Assembly (NCBI GenBank): GCA_934101275.1
Contig: CAKOQM010000007.1
Location: 1-36,776, forward strand
DNA length: 36,776 nucleotides
Reading direction: 5' to 3'
Source: an uncultured Bacilli bacterium
Lineage (GTDB): Bacteria > Bacillota_I > Bacilli_A > RF39 > UBA660
In this document: positions 23,938 through 32,781 of the stretch, one piece after another
How the letters are laid out: each line of letters starts with the position of its first letter
Numbering within the stretch: the first letter of the stretch is position 1
Translations under genes and position numbers: made by a program
Notes under the pieces: generated by a model
Databases searched by the model: none
Told to the model about the DNA's origin: nothing
Seen by the model: the letters and a program-made list of their open reading frames with translations, nothing else

Positions 23938-25104
23938 TTAGTAAATAGAATAAATTAAAACGGCTTTATATAAGATATCCCAGGTATTACTAGCCTTAGC
24001 AACAGTATCTGGTGAATCTCCTAAATCGGTAGAAGCATTTAATATCGTTTTTACTAAGTCTGGTCCTAAGTTTTCCCAAACATCTAAAGGATCTTTTTTC
24101 CAGCCATATTTTCCATGACTATTTACCTTTATTAAAGCTCTAAAAGAACCTACTAAAGGATATAAAAGACCTTTGGGGACAAAATAATCCATCTCTTCAT
24201 TTCCAAACAAAGAACGATTGACAATATACCCATTATTATATTTTGAATATTTTTTTGTTCGATATATTTTCTTAGCTTTTTTACCTTTATCAGCAAATTC
24301 AACTTCTATTTTATTCCATAAAGTAAAAATAGTCGGAATAACATCATTCATGTTATGAATAATTTTGTCTCTTTCTTTTTTATCTATTTTTAAGTAATTA
24401 TTTAAACTCGTTTCTTTACCTGTATAAGATTGAATAGGATGCGTTATATTATTCGGATCATTATTAGGATAAAGTCTTTGATTAAACATATTTATAATCG
24501 CGATAACCTCTCGAACATCAATAATATTTTTTTCATCTTGTAATTCATTTTGCTTATAGGCGATACGATTATAAAAAGAGGCATCCTTTAAACATTCTTT
24601 AATACATTCAAAACTTTGTTTTAATTCCTCAATAGAAGCTTGTGTAACTTGTACCGATGTATTTCTTGCTTCTGCTAGTTCTACCGTATTTTCAATACCT
24701 GTAAAAATTTCTAAAAAAACATATTTATCATGTGTTAAATTATTTTTATTTTGTAAAATAATCCTTAACGTATGACCACCATCGATATTACCATGTATTC
24801 TTTCATCTTCAAAAGTTAGTGTAACTTCTTTTATTTGATTATCATATTTCACTTTATCTGCGGATAAAACAATTCCCCGATTAAGTTCATGAAAATCATT
24901 TTTGTTATTTAATAAGCTTTCACAAATTGACTTGGCAACATTAGTACTTAATTTTTGTTCTCGAGGATTTGTGTTCATCCAATGAATAAATTCATCCGGT
25001 ATATCTTTGGCGTTAACATAACAAAGATACTTTGTACGATCACTTTTAGGATCATAAGGATTTTCCATTCTTTTAAAAGAATTAACTTTAAATTTTATTT
25101 CCAT
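23938..25104 (-). CDS. AIPR-like (abortive infection phage resistance) protein
   Basis: The ATG at 25102-25104 is preceded by AAGG at 6 nt. The product has 388 residues. Motifs resemble the AIPR family: NPREQKLSTNVAKSICESLL, FHELNRGIVLSADKV, then GNIDGGHTLRIIL (the N-G-x-Q/H-T motif, here DGGHT) and ELAEARNTSVQVTQASIEEL. These also recall the DGQHR motif of DndB-like proteins. The C-terminal half has no recognisable domain. AIPR proteins are found in defence loci, but the mechanism is unclear. A 33-codon zinc-ribbon ORF ends 1 nt before it, so they may be translationally coupled. Family assignment is from motif memory. Confidence 0.65.
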   Translation of the reverse strand: MEIKFKVNSFKRMENPYDPKSDRTKYLCYVNAKDIPDEFIHWMNTNPREQKLSTNVAKSICESLLNNKNDFHELNRGIVLSADKVKYDNQIKEVTLTFEDERIHGNIDGGHTLRIILQNKNNLTHDKYVFLEIFTGIENTVELAEARNTSVQVTQASIEELKQSFECIKECLKDASFYNRIAYKQNELQDEKNIIDVREVIAIINMFNQRLYPNNDPNNITHPIQSYTGKETSLNNYLKIDKKERDKIIHNMNDVIPTIFTLWNKIEVEFADKGKKAKKIYRTKKYSKYNNGYIVNRSLFGNEEMDYFVPKGLLYPLVGSFRALIKVNSHGKYGWKKDPLDVWENLGPDLVKTILNASTDLGDSPDTVAKASNTWDILYKAVLIYSIY

Positions 25105-25105
25105 A

Positions 25106-25207
25106 TCATACCTTCTTTCTAAAAAAACAGCTTTTACACACATGCAAAAACTGTTCTAAATTTTGGAATTCATTCGAACCACATTTGCAATGGGCAAATA
25201 CTGGCAT
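25106..25207 (-). CDS. Small zinc-ribbon protein (33 residues) before the AIPR-like gene
   Basis: ATG 25205-25207 opens a frame of 33 codons ending at TGA 25106-25108, one base before the AIPR-like ATG. The peptide has AHCKCGSNEFQN and then FLHVCKSCFFRKK, that is C-x-C-G...C-x-x-C, a standard zinc-ribbon spacing with a conserved aromatic after the first knuckle. No good ribosome site precedes the ATG, although the frame is also open further upstream to about residue -20. The frame contains the AIPR ribosome site, which fits coupling. It could be a complete small protein or the end of a truncated larger one. Confidence 0.5.
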   Translation of the reverse strand: MPVFAHCKCGSNEFQNLEQFLHVCKSCFFRKKV

Positions 25208-25226
25208 ACTATATAATTTAAAGCAA

Positions 25227-25255
25227 ATTATAAGCATACAATAACGAAATAATAA
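25227..25255 (-). promoter_or_regulatory. Extended -10 promoter before the zinc-ribbon/AIPR genes
   Basis: Minus-strand TGCTTATAAT (extended -10; TATAAT at 25227-25232) has TTATTA (25250-25255) 17 nt upstream. Confidence 0.5.
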
Positions 25256-25281
25256 TAACACACTTTCTCGTTATAAGCCAG

Positions 25282-25308
25282 AAAAAAAAGAACTTTTGAA
25301 AGCTCTTT
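25282..25308 (-). terminator. Terminator downstream of the tRNA-like element
   Basis: AAAGAGCTT and AAGTTCTTT (minus strand, one G-U pair) enclose TCAA and are followed by TTTTT. It begins about 10 nt after the tRNA-like 3' end, as expected for a short transcribed RNA. Confidence 0.7.
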
Positions 25309-25317
25309 TACGTTTGA

Positions 25318-25342
25318 TGGTAGTCAAGGGATTTGAACCCTC
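25318..25342 (-). ncRNA. tRNA 3'-end-like element (T-arm and acceptor strand)
   Basis: On the minus strand GAGGG-TTCAAAT-CCCTT forms a canonical T-arm (consensus GGTTCAAATCC) and is followed by GACTACC-A, reading like a 3' acceptor strand. I could not find a matching 5' acceptor (expected GGTAGTC or close), nor a convincing D-arm or anticodon arm, in the preceding 100 nt. It is therefore not a normal tRNA gene. It may be a tRNA 3' remnant such as an attachment-site copy, a degenerate tRNA, or an RNA with a tRNA-like tail. Confidence 0.35.
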
Positions 25343-25377
25343 TCACAGGACAACTCTCTTCTATATTAACGATACCA

Positions 25378-25431
25378 CTATAAGAACCTGCCATATTGTC
25401 CCTGTTTTACCACGTCCCCATTATTTTTCAT
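25378..25431 (-). other. 17-codon ORF with strong ribosome site, possibly a truncated gene start
   Basis: AAAGGAGAGATT precedes ATG 25429-25431, which opens a frame of 17 codons (MKNNGDVVKQGQYGRFL) ending at TAG 25378-25380. The ribosome site is as good as any in the window, but the peptide is short and joins directly onto the tRNA-like sequence. It may be a leader peptide or the first codons of a gene cut at a recombination junction. Confidence 0.35.
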
Positions 25432-25571
25432 AATCTCTCCTTTACAATTTGTATAAATTAAAATGAAATCTATTACTAAACTTGTTTCTGGGTAGATATA
25501 CTTTAATAACGTTAATAGTATCTCAAAGAGATGCAATTAATTTAGATACCTATAAATTGTAAGCCAAAATC
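25432..25571. other. Intergenic region upstream of the short ORF
   Basis: This AT-rich stretch contains no gene. It has an imperfect inverted repeat on the minus strand (GATACT...AGTATATC around a TAACGTTA core, about 25495-25525) and a pair GTATCT/AGATAC near 25522-25550 that could form stem-loops. No terminator follows the 457-codon gene directly. Confidence 0.3.
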
Positions 25572-26945
25572 TTAAAAAGGTAATGCCTCATTTTCATCAA
25601 AAATATCATCATAAGATAAAGATTCATCATCCAACCAAACCATATCATTCTCACTTATTTTCTTCTTAAGATAAATAATTTCTTTTGGTACACCTATATA
25701 TAAACGATTGTTTTGCTTATAAAGGAAAAAATAACCACTCGTAATAAGTCCTACAGCTATATCATTTTTATATTCTTGATTATTTTTATTTAAATTGTTT
25801 AAAAATTCATCATACGAAGAAAAATATTCATAGACTTCTTCTTGAAAAGCCTCAAGAATCGCATCTCTTAAATCTTCTAAATCTTCTACACTATAATAAT
25901 CTTTTAAAGTTTCTAAACTGGATTTAGGTAAACCTTTTAAAAAGGAACATAAAGTGTTTTTAGTTGGCTTTTGTTTTACCACGTAGCCTAAAGCCTCTTT
26001 TTCGCCTTCTGTTCGTCCTTCAAAAACAAAATAACGTAACCAAGAGCTACTCTCTAAGAAAATAGTCGCTAAAGAAGTGGTTTCAGAAGGTTTTAATTTA
26101 AACTTTTCTTCCATTTCATTTGCCGTTTCTATTACTTCAAATGGTTTTAGAAAAACATGGTTCAAAAGATAGTCATAAACTTTTTCAATCTTTAATTTTG
26201 GTGAAACATCGGCGATAGCATTTAAAAAATTTATCACCTTAAAAAAATAATTTTCAAGTTGTTCTCTAGTTAAAATAACGGGATTTTTGTTATCCAAAAA
26301 AGAAAGATTATCAGAAGGTTTTAAATGTTCTTCAAAAAAATATTTTTGGTTATTGTAACTTAAAAAAGAACACTTTAAAAAAGAAAGATAACTATCTATA
26401 CTCTGTTTACTTATTTTAATATAATAAATATTATCTAAGTAATATTTTAAAAGATCTAAAGAAACAATACCATAAGTCTTTAAAAGCATAACAACTAACC
26501 CACTGACACTTTGTTCAATAATATTTTTTCTTTCCTTTTCTTGAATGTTTTTTAAAAATAAGTCCATAACTTCTTCACAAACGGTAAATCTTATTTCACC
26601 ATTTTCTTTATAACTAAACAAAATACCAGCTAGAATAAGTGATATATCATACTCCTTCGAATAGCCTTTTTCTTTTATTTCATCAAAAATATGTAAGTGA
26701 AAAGAAGTCATATTCGTAAAGTATTCTTGTAAAAATTCTAGAATATTTTTTTGAAGTTCTGTTACATTTCTTTTTCTTTTAAATAGTTCATAACAATCAT
26801 AGATATTTTCTTGTTGTTCCTTTTTTAAGGTAGCAAATATTTCCTTAAAAGAGCTCTTGGGCTTTTTGTTCATCAAATAATATTCAATAATCTCTTTTTG
26901 AATTTCTTTATTTTCTAGTTCCTCATTAATTTCTGTTTCAAACAT
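25572..26945 (-). CDS. Unrecognised 457-residue cytoplasmic protein
   Basis: I do not recognise this gene. The ATG at 26943-26945 is chosen over a start 18 codons earlier, which would begin inside the terminator of the preceding gene; GGTG lies 5 nt before the ATG. The protein has no signal peptide or membrane segment. It is rich in Glu, Lys, Leu and aromatic residues and looks all-helical, with stretches such as IQKEIIEYYLMNKKPKSSFK, SVSGLVVMLLKTYGIVSLDL and LEDLRDAILEAFQEEVYEYF, and a strongly acidic tail (DDESLSYDDIFDENE). The section LLKTYGIVSLDLLKYYLDN...SYLSFLKC might contain winged-helix-like units. It follows the giant secreted protein on the same strand, separated by a strong terminator, so co-regulation is not assured. 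Confidence 0.75.
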   Translation of the reverse strand: MFETEINEELENKEIQKEIIEYYLMNKKPKSSFKEIFATLKKEQQENIYDCYELFKRKRNVTELQKNILEFLQEYFTNMTSFHLHIFDEIKEKGYSKEYDISLILAGILFSYKENGEIRFTVCEEVMDLFLKNIQEKERKNIIEQSVSGLVVMLLKTYGIVSLDLLKYYLDNIYYIKISKQSIDSYLSFLKCSFLSYNNQKYFFEEHLKPSDNLSFLDNKNPVILTREQLENYFFKVINFLNAIADVSPKLKIEKVYDYLLNHVFLKPFEVIETANEMEEKFKLKPSETTSLATIFLESSSWLRYFVFEGRTEGEKEALGYVVKQKPTKNTLCSFLKGLPKSSLETLKDYYSVEDLEDLRDAILEAFQEEVYEYFSSYDEFLNNLNKNNQEYKNDIAVGLITSGYFFLYKQNNRLYIGVPKEIIYLKKKISENDMVWLDDESLSYDDIFDENEALPF

Positions 26946-26978
26946 AGTAACACCAACTTCCCTAATTAGGATATCATA

Positions 26979-27005
26979 AAAAAAGTGCTTTAACAGCACT
27001 TTTTT
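26979..27005 (-). terminator. Terminator of the secreted-protein operon
   Basis: Minus-strand AAAAAGTGCT-GTTA-AAGCACTTTTT is a near-perfect hairpin followed by more T. The stop codon of the giant protein gene is in the 5' arm. Confidence 0.85.
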
Positions 27006-30000
27006 ACTTAATAATAATATTTAAAGAAGTTTCCCCTATATATTTGTCTTCATCATAAAGGGCAAAGATAAAATCATAAGCACCTGTTTTTATATTATCT
27101 TTAAAAATAAAGCTTCCCTCATTTGTTTTAGTGGGCGTTGTAAATAGCTTAAAGATATGGGTTTCTGTCGTACTTTTTAAATCATTTTGAACGAAGGAAG
27201 TAATATCCTCTAAGTTACCTTGTTTATCTTTTAAACTTACGCGAATGTTAGGATTTTTTAAAGAAGACTGATACGTCAAAGTAAAATCTAAATGGTTTTC
27301 TTCTTTTGAAGTATCAATAACTCTTTGTTCTTTTTTCGCTTCAACCTTCAAACCATAACTCGTATCCTTTATTTCAAAAATATGCGAATAAGAAGAAAGC
27401 ATTACTTCATTATTAATGAAATTTTGGCCGGTCACATAAAGATTAAATTGAATTTTATAATTTCCCGCTTCTAAAGGAGCCTTTTCTAAATTAATTTTTA
27501 AATCTTTGGCAAGATTCGTTACATTAGAAGAAAGGAAAAACTTGCCTTCACCACTTGCCAAAGGGGTATAGGTTTTATTATCTAAATTAAATTCTAACCC
27601 CATTAAAGAAGAGGAGGAAACGGAAGTATACACACCATTTTCTTCTTTTAAAAGGAAGACGTCTAAAGCTAAAGATTTATCTTGTAAACTTGTTTCAATC
27701 ATTTTATTTTTCGTATCAATTTCTAAATAAACATTCACATTATCTTTAGGATAGTAACTGTCTTTATCAAGAGTGATAGTTTTAAAATTAAAGGTATCGG
27801 TTGGACTCACAACGTTATAAAGAGTCGTTTGAACCGTACTCGTATTGGGACGAATTAAAGGAGTATTATCATCTAAGAGATTTAAAAACCCTAGTGAATA
27901 ATCATTTTTAACCTCTAAAGGAGTTGTTACATCTTCAAAATCGATATAAAACAAGAAGTTTTCTGAAATATAGCCATCGCTGTAATAACTTGTTTTATCA
28001 TCATAAAGATAGTGGGTGTCATAAGTACCCATTTCTCTAAATAAACTTAAAGGATAATTTAACGTATTATTTTGAACATCACTTTTTGAAACAATGTAAT
28101 AATACGTTTTAGGATTTTTACTACTTGTTTTATCCACATAATTAGACCCTGATAAATCTATCATTGTGATTTTAGTATTGGAAGGCAAAGAAACACTACT
28201 GGTTAAATATCGATGATACGTTTTATTTTCATAAATATTAAGACTTTTACCTGTTGCAATGACAGATAAAGATAAAGACGAATATGGACTGATACTAACC
28301 GATGTTGTCGCGAAAGGAATCGCTTGCCGGCCACTAATCAAGTTTGTTTCATAGTCAATATCATCATAAACCATTGTTTTTACATTAATATTAAAGACAA
28401 TATCTTTCGTTTCTATTTCTAGGGCACTTATTCTTCGTTCCGCTACTAAGCGAATCGTAATCGTTCCTTTTGATGCTTCTTCACTAATATTTTTAGCATT
28501 ATTTAAATAAAACTCTAAACTGGGTGCCGAGATGACATTGGACGTTTTAAAAGCCTCTTCGCTACTTACGGTACCAGAATTTAAAGAAGTAAAGAAGTAT
28601 TCTTTTTCACTTTCCCACTCACTACCGGACACTCTCATCGTTAAAGCCATTTTATTATTGGCATCATTTTGATTGGCATAATAACTTTTCAACTCATTCG
28701 GATTTAAAAGTTCACCTGTAAAGTTTTCGGTATTGATAGATTTAATAAAATAAGTGGTATTTTGATTGGCCGAAGATAAAGTAACTTTGGTATGTTTACC
28801 GAGTGTTTCATACTTACTTGCATTAAGACCGATATTAATAACCTCAGTTTCACTGCCCAAGCGCCAAAAATGATAATTTTGATCATTTGGGGTTGGATTA
28901 ATAGTTTCGTTTGCTAAACGATTATCTTGTAAAACATGTGTGATAAATCCATTTTCTTCATAATTGCTACTATGGGCTCCCAAAACATAGGTTCCAAGAT
29001 TAAACGTATTTGATATATCACTACTTACTTCTTGTCCCAAAGTTAAATTTTTGTCATAAAGGCCGAAAATATAATCTTCACCATTTTTATCGTAAAGGCC
29101 TAAAAAACTCATACCCAAAACAGAACCATAACTAGAAGCATCTTGAGAAGTAGTTATTTTAATATTTTTACCTTGCATGACATAAAGATAATTCGAAACG
29201 TTATCTTTACGCATAAAATTATTTTTATCATCTCTACTTTCTAGTTGTTTTACTAAGTTGGTACCATTTTGTAAATATAAAGTACTGCTACCTTTTAAAA
29301 CGAAAGTATCAATTCGACTGAGTGTAAATATTTCACTTGCAAACTCATTAGTTCTATCGGTTGTTCCAGATAGTTCCACATAAGAATTTTCCAAAATAAT
29401 TTTTGTAGCTCTTTGAAAAGAAATATTTTTTTGAATGTTATTTTCTGACCCATAATTTTTAATAGAAATGTTACTTTCCCCTTCTGTTGTCGAGGCATTT
29501 CCAGAACCAAAGATACTACCCTCTATTTTAAAAGTTTCGTAACCTTCACCATCAATATTTAAAGTCGTGCCATTGGTAACAGCAATATAAGAATAATCAT
29601 AGGTATCCGTTCCAGCTGATGAGGCTTTACCACCGCCAAAAAGGGTACCTTTAATACTTAAATTTTGTTCATTCTCGCCCCCAATATTGACTTTGGTAGC
29701 CCCGAATACTTTAGAAACGTTACTTCCGCCATATACATCGCCTGAAATAGAGCCGCCATATACATTAACCGTTACCAAAGAATTACTCTCTTTCGAGGTT
29801 CCAACACTTGCTAAGTTACCACCCCCAAAAACATCTTTCATAACTTTAGTGGTTCCTTTAAGCGTTACCGTAATGTTATTAGAAACAATACCATCACTGT
29901 TGTTCCCGCCATAAACACTTTGGGATATTTGGCTATCTAACACATTTAAAGATGTGCTCCCGTTTACATCAGCAGCGTAACTTCCCGCATACACTTCTTT

Positions 30001-32775
30001 AGAAGTAACTCCCTTTAAGGTAACTGTAATGTCACCTGTTACTTCACCTTCATTACCACCACCATAAACCGTATCAGCGATTGTCGAATTAATAACATTC
30101 AACGTTATCCCGTTATTTACATAACCTTCATTACCACCCCCATAGACATTTTTAGAAAGCGTAGAATCTTGAATCGTTAACGTGATACTTCCCTTTACAG
30201 AGCCTAAACCTTCGGCATTATAAGACCATAATTTTTTATTGTCATAGTCAATACCACCCATCTCTTTAACCGTCTTATCACTTGTCCACGAAAACTCACC
30301 TAAATAAGGCAATTTGCCTACGAATTCATTTCCTGCGATGGCCACTGTACCATCTTCTTTATAGGTATAACTTGGGGGCGTGTACCCTTCTTCTTTCATA
30401 GGTCCATACATTTTAACATCACTTGGTTTGGAAGCTCCGTCACCCCCACCATAAATCGTCCCATACACGGTAGAATGATTTAAATCAATTTTAATATCCC
30501 CATGAACGACGGCGATAGAACCACCACCGTAAATATTACCAAGATTATTAGAAGATGTTCCAATCGTACTATCATTAATTTGGATGGTAACATCTTTTCT
30601 AGCATAAGCAAGCGATAAATAACTAAAATTACGAGAACGACTAAATGTAATGTTGTCCGCGGCCATAGAAATCCACCGAATACCTTTATAAGCTGAGGTG
30701 CAAACAATACCATACTCGCTGCTTGTTTCATCAAGAACCATGAAAGGAAAGCCTGTCGCAGGCTTTTCCCAGGACCAGTCGGTATCATAATCACCATATA
30801 AAGAATTTTTTAAAGAGGCAAAGTCACTATCGGTAGGTAAAAGTTTTTCGGTATCCCAAGGATAATAATTATAGGTTGTGCTTTTCGAAAAAGATTTTGG
30901 ATACTCCATGAAAAAGCTTTGACTTCCTCCTTGACCAATACCAAAGATATTTCCTTTAACAAGAGAAGACGTAATGTTTAAATTAACATAGCCTCCCTTG
31001 CCATTTTCGTCGGTCTCAACATTTCCATTAAAACCACCGCCATAAACGCTCCCCGCGATGGTACTATCTTTTATGTTAACGTTACTGGTTCCGTATAGGG
31101 TTGCCGAGTAAACATAACCACCCCCATAGACATTTCCCAAAATATTGGTATCACCAATAATATTTACCGATGTATTGCCTGTTAAGCTAGATACATTGCC
31201 GGCCCCATAAATTGTTCTTACTTGCGGATTTGACGTGGTACTATTTCCCTTATCCCCTACAATATTTATAAACCGGTTTCCGGCATCATAAGACCTTGTA
31301 CTTGCGGAAGCCCCATAAATGCCCACAATTTTACCACCAGTGACAGTTAAGTAATAATCCATATTACTTTGCATATCAAAAGTGGCATTCGTCGTGGTAA
31401 CCCCTAAGGTAATATAACCATTTATAATAGTATTTCCACCAATATACCAATGAAAATCATACGGTAAATCATAACTTCCAACCCAACCATTTTGCATAGA
31501 ACCAAATTCATTACCGTTAACAACAGCGTATTCAAAATCATTTGTCCGAATGACATACCCATTTCCCGCATCCGTTTTTTTATTACGGCGTGTAATTTCT
31601 AAAAGAAGCCCTTTTCCTTTTTCAGTTCGACTTCGAGAAGTAAAATTTGTCTCGGAAGAGATATTAGATGGACTCGTCTTTAATGGGCGCTTTGTCGTAT
31701 CATTCGGCATTCTACCCCAGTTAACATTATCTAAGCGCATCGAAGTATAAACGGCATCCGAATAACCAAAACCATTAAAATAAAGATTATAATTGGTATG
31801 ACCTAAACTTTTATAAGTCACAGAAGGTGTCGCATCCGTGGTTAAAAGATAACCACCCCAAACACTTTTTTGGGCTACATAATCTTCCCAAACATAGTTT
31901 TTACTGCTATCGTATGCCTCATCTAGGGCAGTAAAGGTTTCCTTATTTTTAGTAAACGTCTTACTATACTTAGCATAATCCGTAAAGTAATGATTTTCTT
32001 TCTGAGCCACGGAAGAACTTTTGACATAATCATAGTCTCCTGTTAGCATAATCACATTTAAATAAGGATTGTAATAAAGACTTTCTTTTTCTTCAGTAAA
32101 AATATAATAAGCTAAATCAAGAGAGGCTAAAGGGTTATGAACATCAATTCCTTTATTAATCCTTAAAAGATTATTTTCATAAGTATAATTCCAAGCTCCT
32201 GTTTTTTCATAACGACCATCCTCCGTGGTTTCTTTATCATAAAGCCAATAATCAGTGTAATAACGACCCGTATATTTATTTTGTAAAAAAGTAACGCGAC
32301 CAAAGATAGCCTCTAGAATAAGCGTCCCATTATTATTTACATTTAAATCATCATAAGAAATAATATCTCCTGGTTGAAAAACCGTTTTAGAAGGAAGATA
32401 TTCCCTACTGTCTTTTATTTTCCAACCCGTAAAAGAATAGGTATAACCATCACTTGCAATAAACGTTTCATCATCTAATTGTTCCTTTATTTTATCAGAA
32501 AGAAATGACGTCGTTTCTTTAAATGAAGATGGAAGAGTAATATACCCATTGATACTATTTGCCGTTAAGGTAACGGTTTTTGAGGTGATAACATCTTCCG
32601 TGCCACTTTGAAACGTCACATCTAAATGTAAATCGTCATAATTATCTTTTAAAGTGGTTAAAATGGTATTTTCCCCTATTACATCCGAATCTGCATAAGT
32701 CTTAGAAAGTAAAACCATTAAGGTACCACATAAAAAAAGGGCCAAAATCGTTAAAACGATATACTTTTTTTTCAC
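27004..32775 (-). CDS. Giant secreted beta-solenoid repeat protein (1,923 residues)
   Basis: The GTG at 32773-32775 with GGAG at 9 nt gives 1,923 residues. A signal peptide (LTILALFLCGTLMVLL) ends at SKTYA-DSD. Residues about 30-160 look like a bacterial beta-sandwich/repeat-like domain (YTFTGWK-type: GYTYSFTGWKIKDSREYLPS). Residues about 480-1095 hold some 14 units built on [VIL][YF]GGG or close variants (VYGGGYVYS, VYGGGFNG, IYGGGSIAV, VYGGGNEGYV, VYGGGNEGEV, VFGGGNLASV, VYGGSNVSK, LFGGGKASS, IFGSGNAST), alternating with TxNVNIxDSTI strands, as in a right-handed beta-helix. The remaining 800 residues appear beta-rich. I see no LPxTG, no C-terminal membrane anchor and no cell-wall-binding repeats; the protein ends NIIIK. 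Likely an extracellular adhesin or matrix protein. It is the last gene of the SipW/TasA-like operon. Confidence 0.85.
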   Translation of the reverse strand: MKKKYIVLTILALFLCGTLMVLLSKTYADSDVIGENTILTTLKDNYDDLHLDVTFQSGTEDVITSKTVTLTANSINGYITLPSSFKETTSFLSDKIKEQLDDETFIASDGYTYSFTGWKIKDSREYLPSKTVFQPGDIISYDDLNVNNNGTLILEAIFGRVTFLQNKYTGRYYTDYWLYDKETTEDGRYEKTGAWNYTYENNLLRINKGIDVHNPLASLDLAYYIFTEEKESLYYNPYLNVIMLTGDYDYVKSSSVAQKENHYFTDYAKYSKTFTKNKETFTALDEAYDSSKNYVWEDYVAQKSVWGGYLLTTDATPSVTYKSLGHTNYNLYFNGFGYSDAVYTSMRLDNVNWGRMPNDTTKRPLKTSPSNISSETNFTSRSRTEKGKGLLLEITRRNKKTDAGNGYVIRTNDFEYAVVNGNEFGSMQNGWVGSYDLPYDFHWYIGGNTIINGYITLGVTTTNATFDMQSNMDYYLTVTGGKIVGIYGASASTRSYDAGNRFINIVGDKGNSTTSNPQVRTIYGAGNVSSLTGNTSVNIIGDTNILGNVYGGGYVYSATLYGTSNVNIKDSTIAGSVYGGGFNGNVETDENGKGGYVNLNITSSLVKGNIFGIGQGGSQSFFMEYPKSFSKSTTYNYYPWDTEKLLPTDSDFASLKNSLYGDYDTDWSWEKPATGFPFMVLDETSSEYGIVCTSAYKGIRWISMAADNITFSRSRNFSYLSLAYARKDVTIQINDSTIGTSSNNLGNIYGGGSIAVVHGDIKIDLNHSTVYGTIYGGGDGASKPSDVKMYGPMKEEGYTPPSYTYKEDGTVAIAGNEFVGKLPYLGEFSWTSDKTVKEMGGIDYDNKKLWSYNAEGLGSVKGSITLTIQDSTLSKNVYGGGNEGYVNNGITLNVINSTIADTVYGGGNEGEVTGDITVTLKGVTSKEVYAGSYAADVNGSTSLNVLDSQISQSVYGGNNSDGIVSNNITVTLKGTTKVMKDVFGGGNLASVGTSKESNSLVTVNVYGGSISGDVYGGSNVSKVFGATKVNIGGENEQNLSIKGTLFGGGKASSAGTDTYDYSYIAVTNGTTLNIDGEGYETFKIEGSIFGSGNASTTEGESNISIKNYGSENNIQKNISFQRATKIILENSYVELSGTTDRTNEFASEIFTLSRIDTFVLKGSSTLYLQNGTNLVKQLESRDDKNNFMRKDNVSNYLYVMQGKNIKITTSQDASSYGSVLGMSFLGLYDKNGEDYIFGLYDKNLTLGQEVSSDISNTFNLGTYVLGAHSSNYEENGFITHVLQDNRLANETINPTPNDQNYHFWRLGSETEVINIGLNASKYETLGKHTKVTLSSANQNTTYFIKSINTENFTGELLNPNELKSYYANQNDANNKMALTMRVSGSEWESEKEYFFTSLNSGTVSSEEAFKTSNVISAPSLEFYLNNAKNISEEASKGTITIRLVAERRISALEIETKDIVFNINVKTMVYDDIDYETNLISGRQAIPFATTSVSISPYSSLSLSVIATGKSLNIYENKTYHRYLTSSVSLPSNTKITMIDLSGSNYVDKTSSKNPKTYYYIVSKSDVQNNTLNYPLSLFREMGTYDTHYLYDDKTSYYSDGYISENFLFYIDFEDVTTPLEVKNDYSLGFLNLLDDNTPLIRPNTSTVQTTLYNVVSPTDTFNFKTITLDKDSYYPKDNVNVYLEIDTKNKMIETSLQDKSLALDVFLLKEENGVYTSVSSSSLMGLEFNLDNKTYTPLASGEGKFFLSSNVTNLAKDLKINLEKAPLEAGNYKIQFNLYVTGQNFINNEVMLSSYSHIFEIKDTSYGLKVEAKKEQRVIDTSKEENHLDFTLTYQSSLKNPNIRVSLKDKQGNLEDITSFVQNDLKSTTETHIFKLFTTPTKTNEGSFIFKDNIKTGAYDFIFALYDEDKYIGETSLNIIIK

Positions 32776-32781
32776 TTTACA

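Noticed and set aside
25121..25155. Terminator-like hairpin (AACAG...CTGTT plus T-run) just before the AIPR-like gene, read as an attenuator
   Set aside because: It lies within the zinc-ribbon coding frame and the stem has a mismatch and a 10-nt loop, so coding constraint and AT bias explain it adequately.
29687..29914. Open frames on the plus strand within the giant repeat gene
   Set aside because: They arise from the repetitive, codon-biased antisense of the GGG repeats (proline-rich shadows), without ribosome sites.
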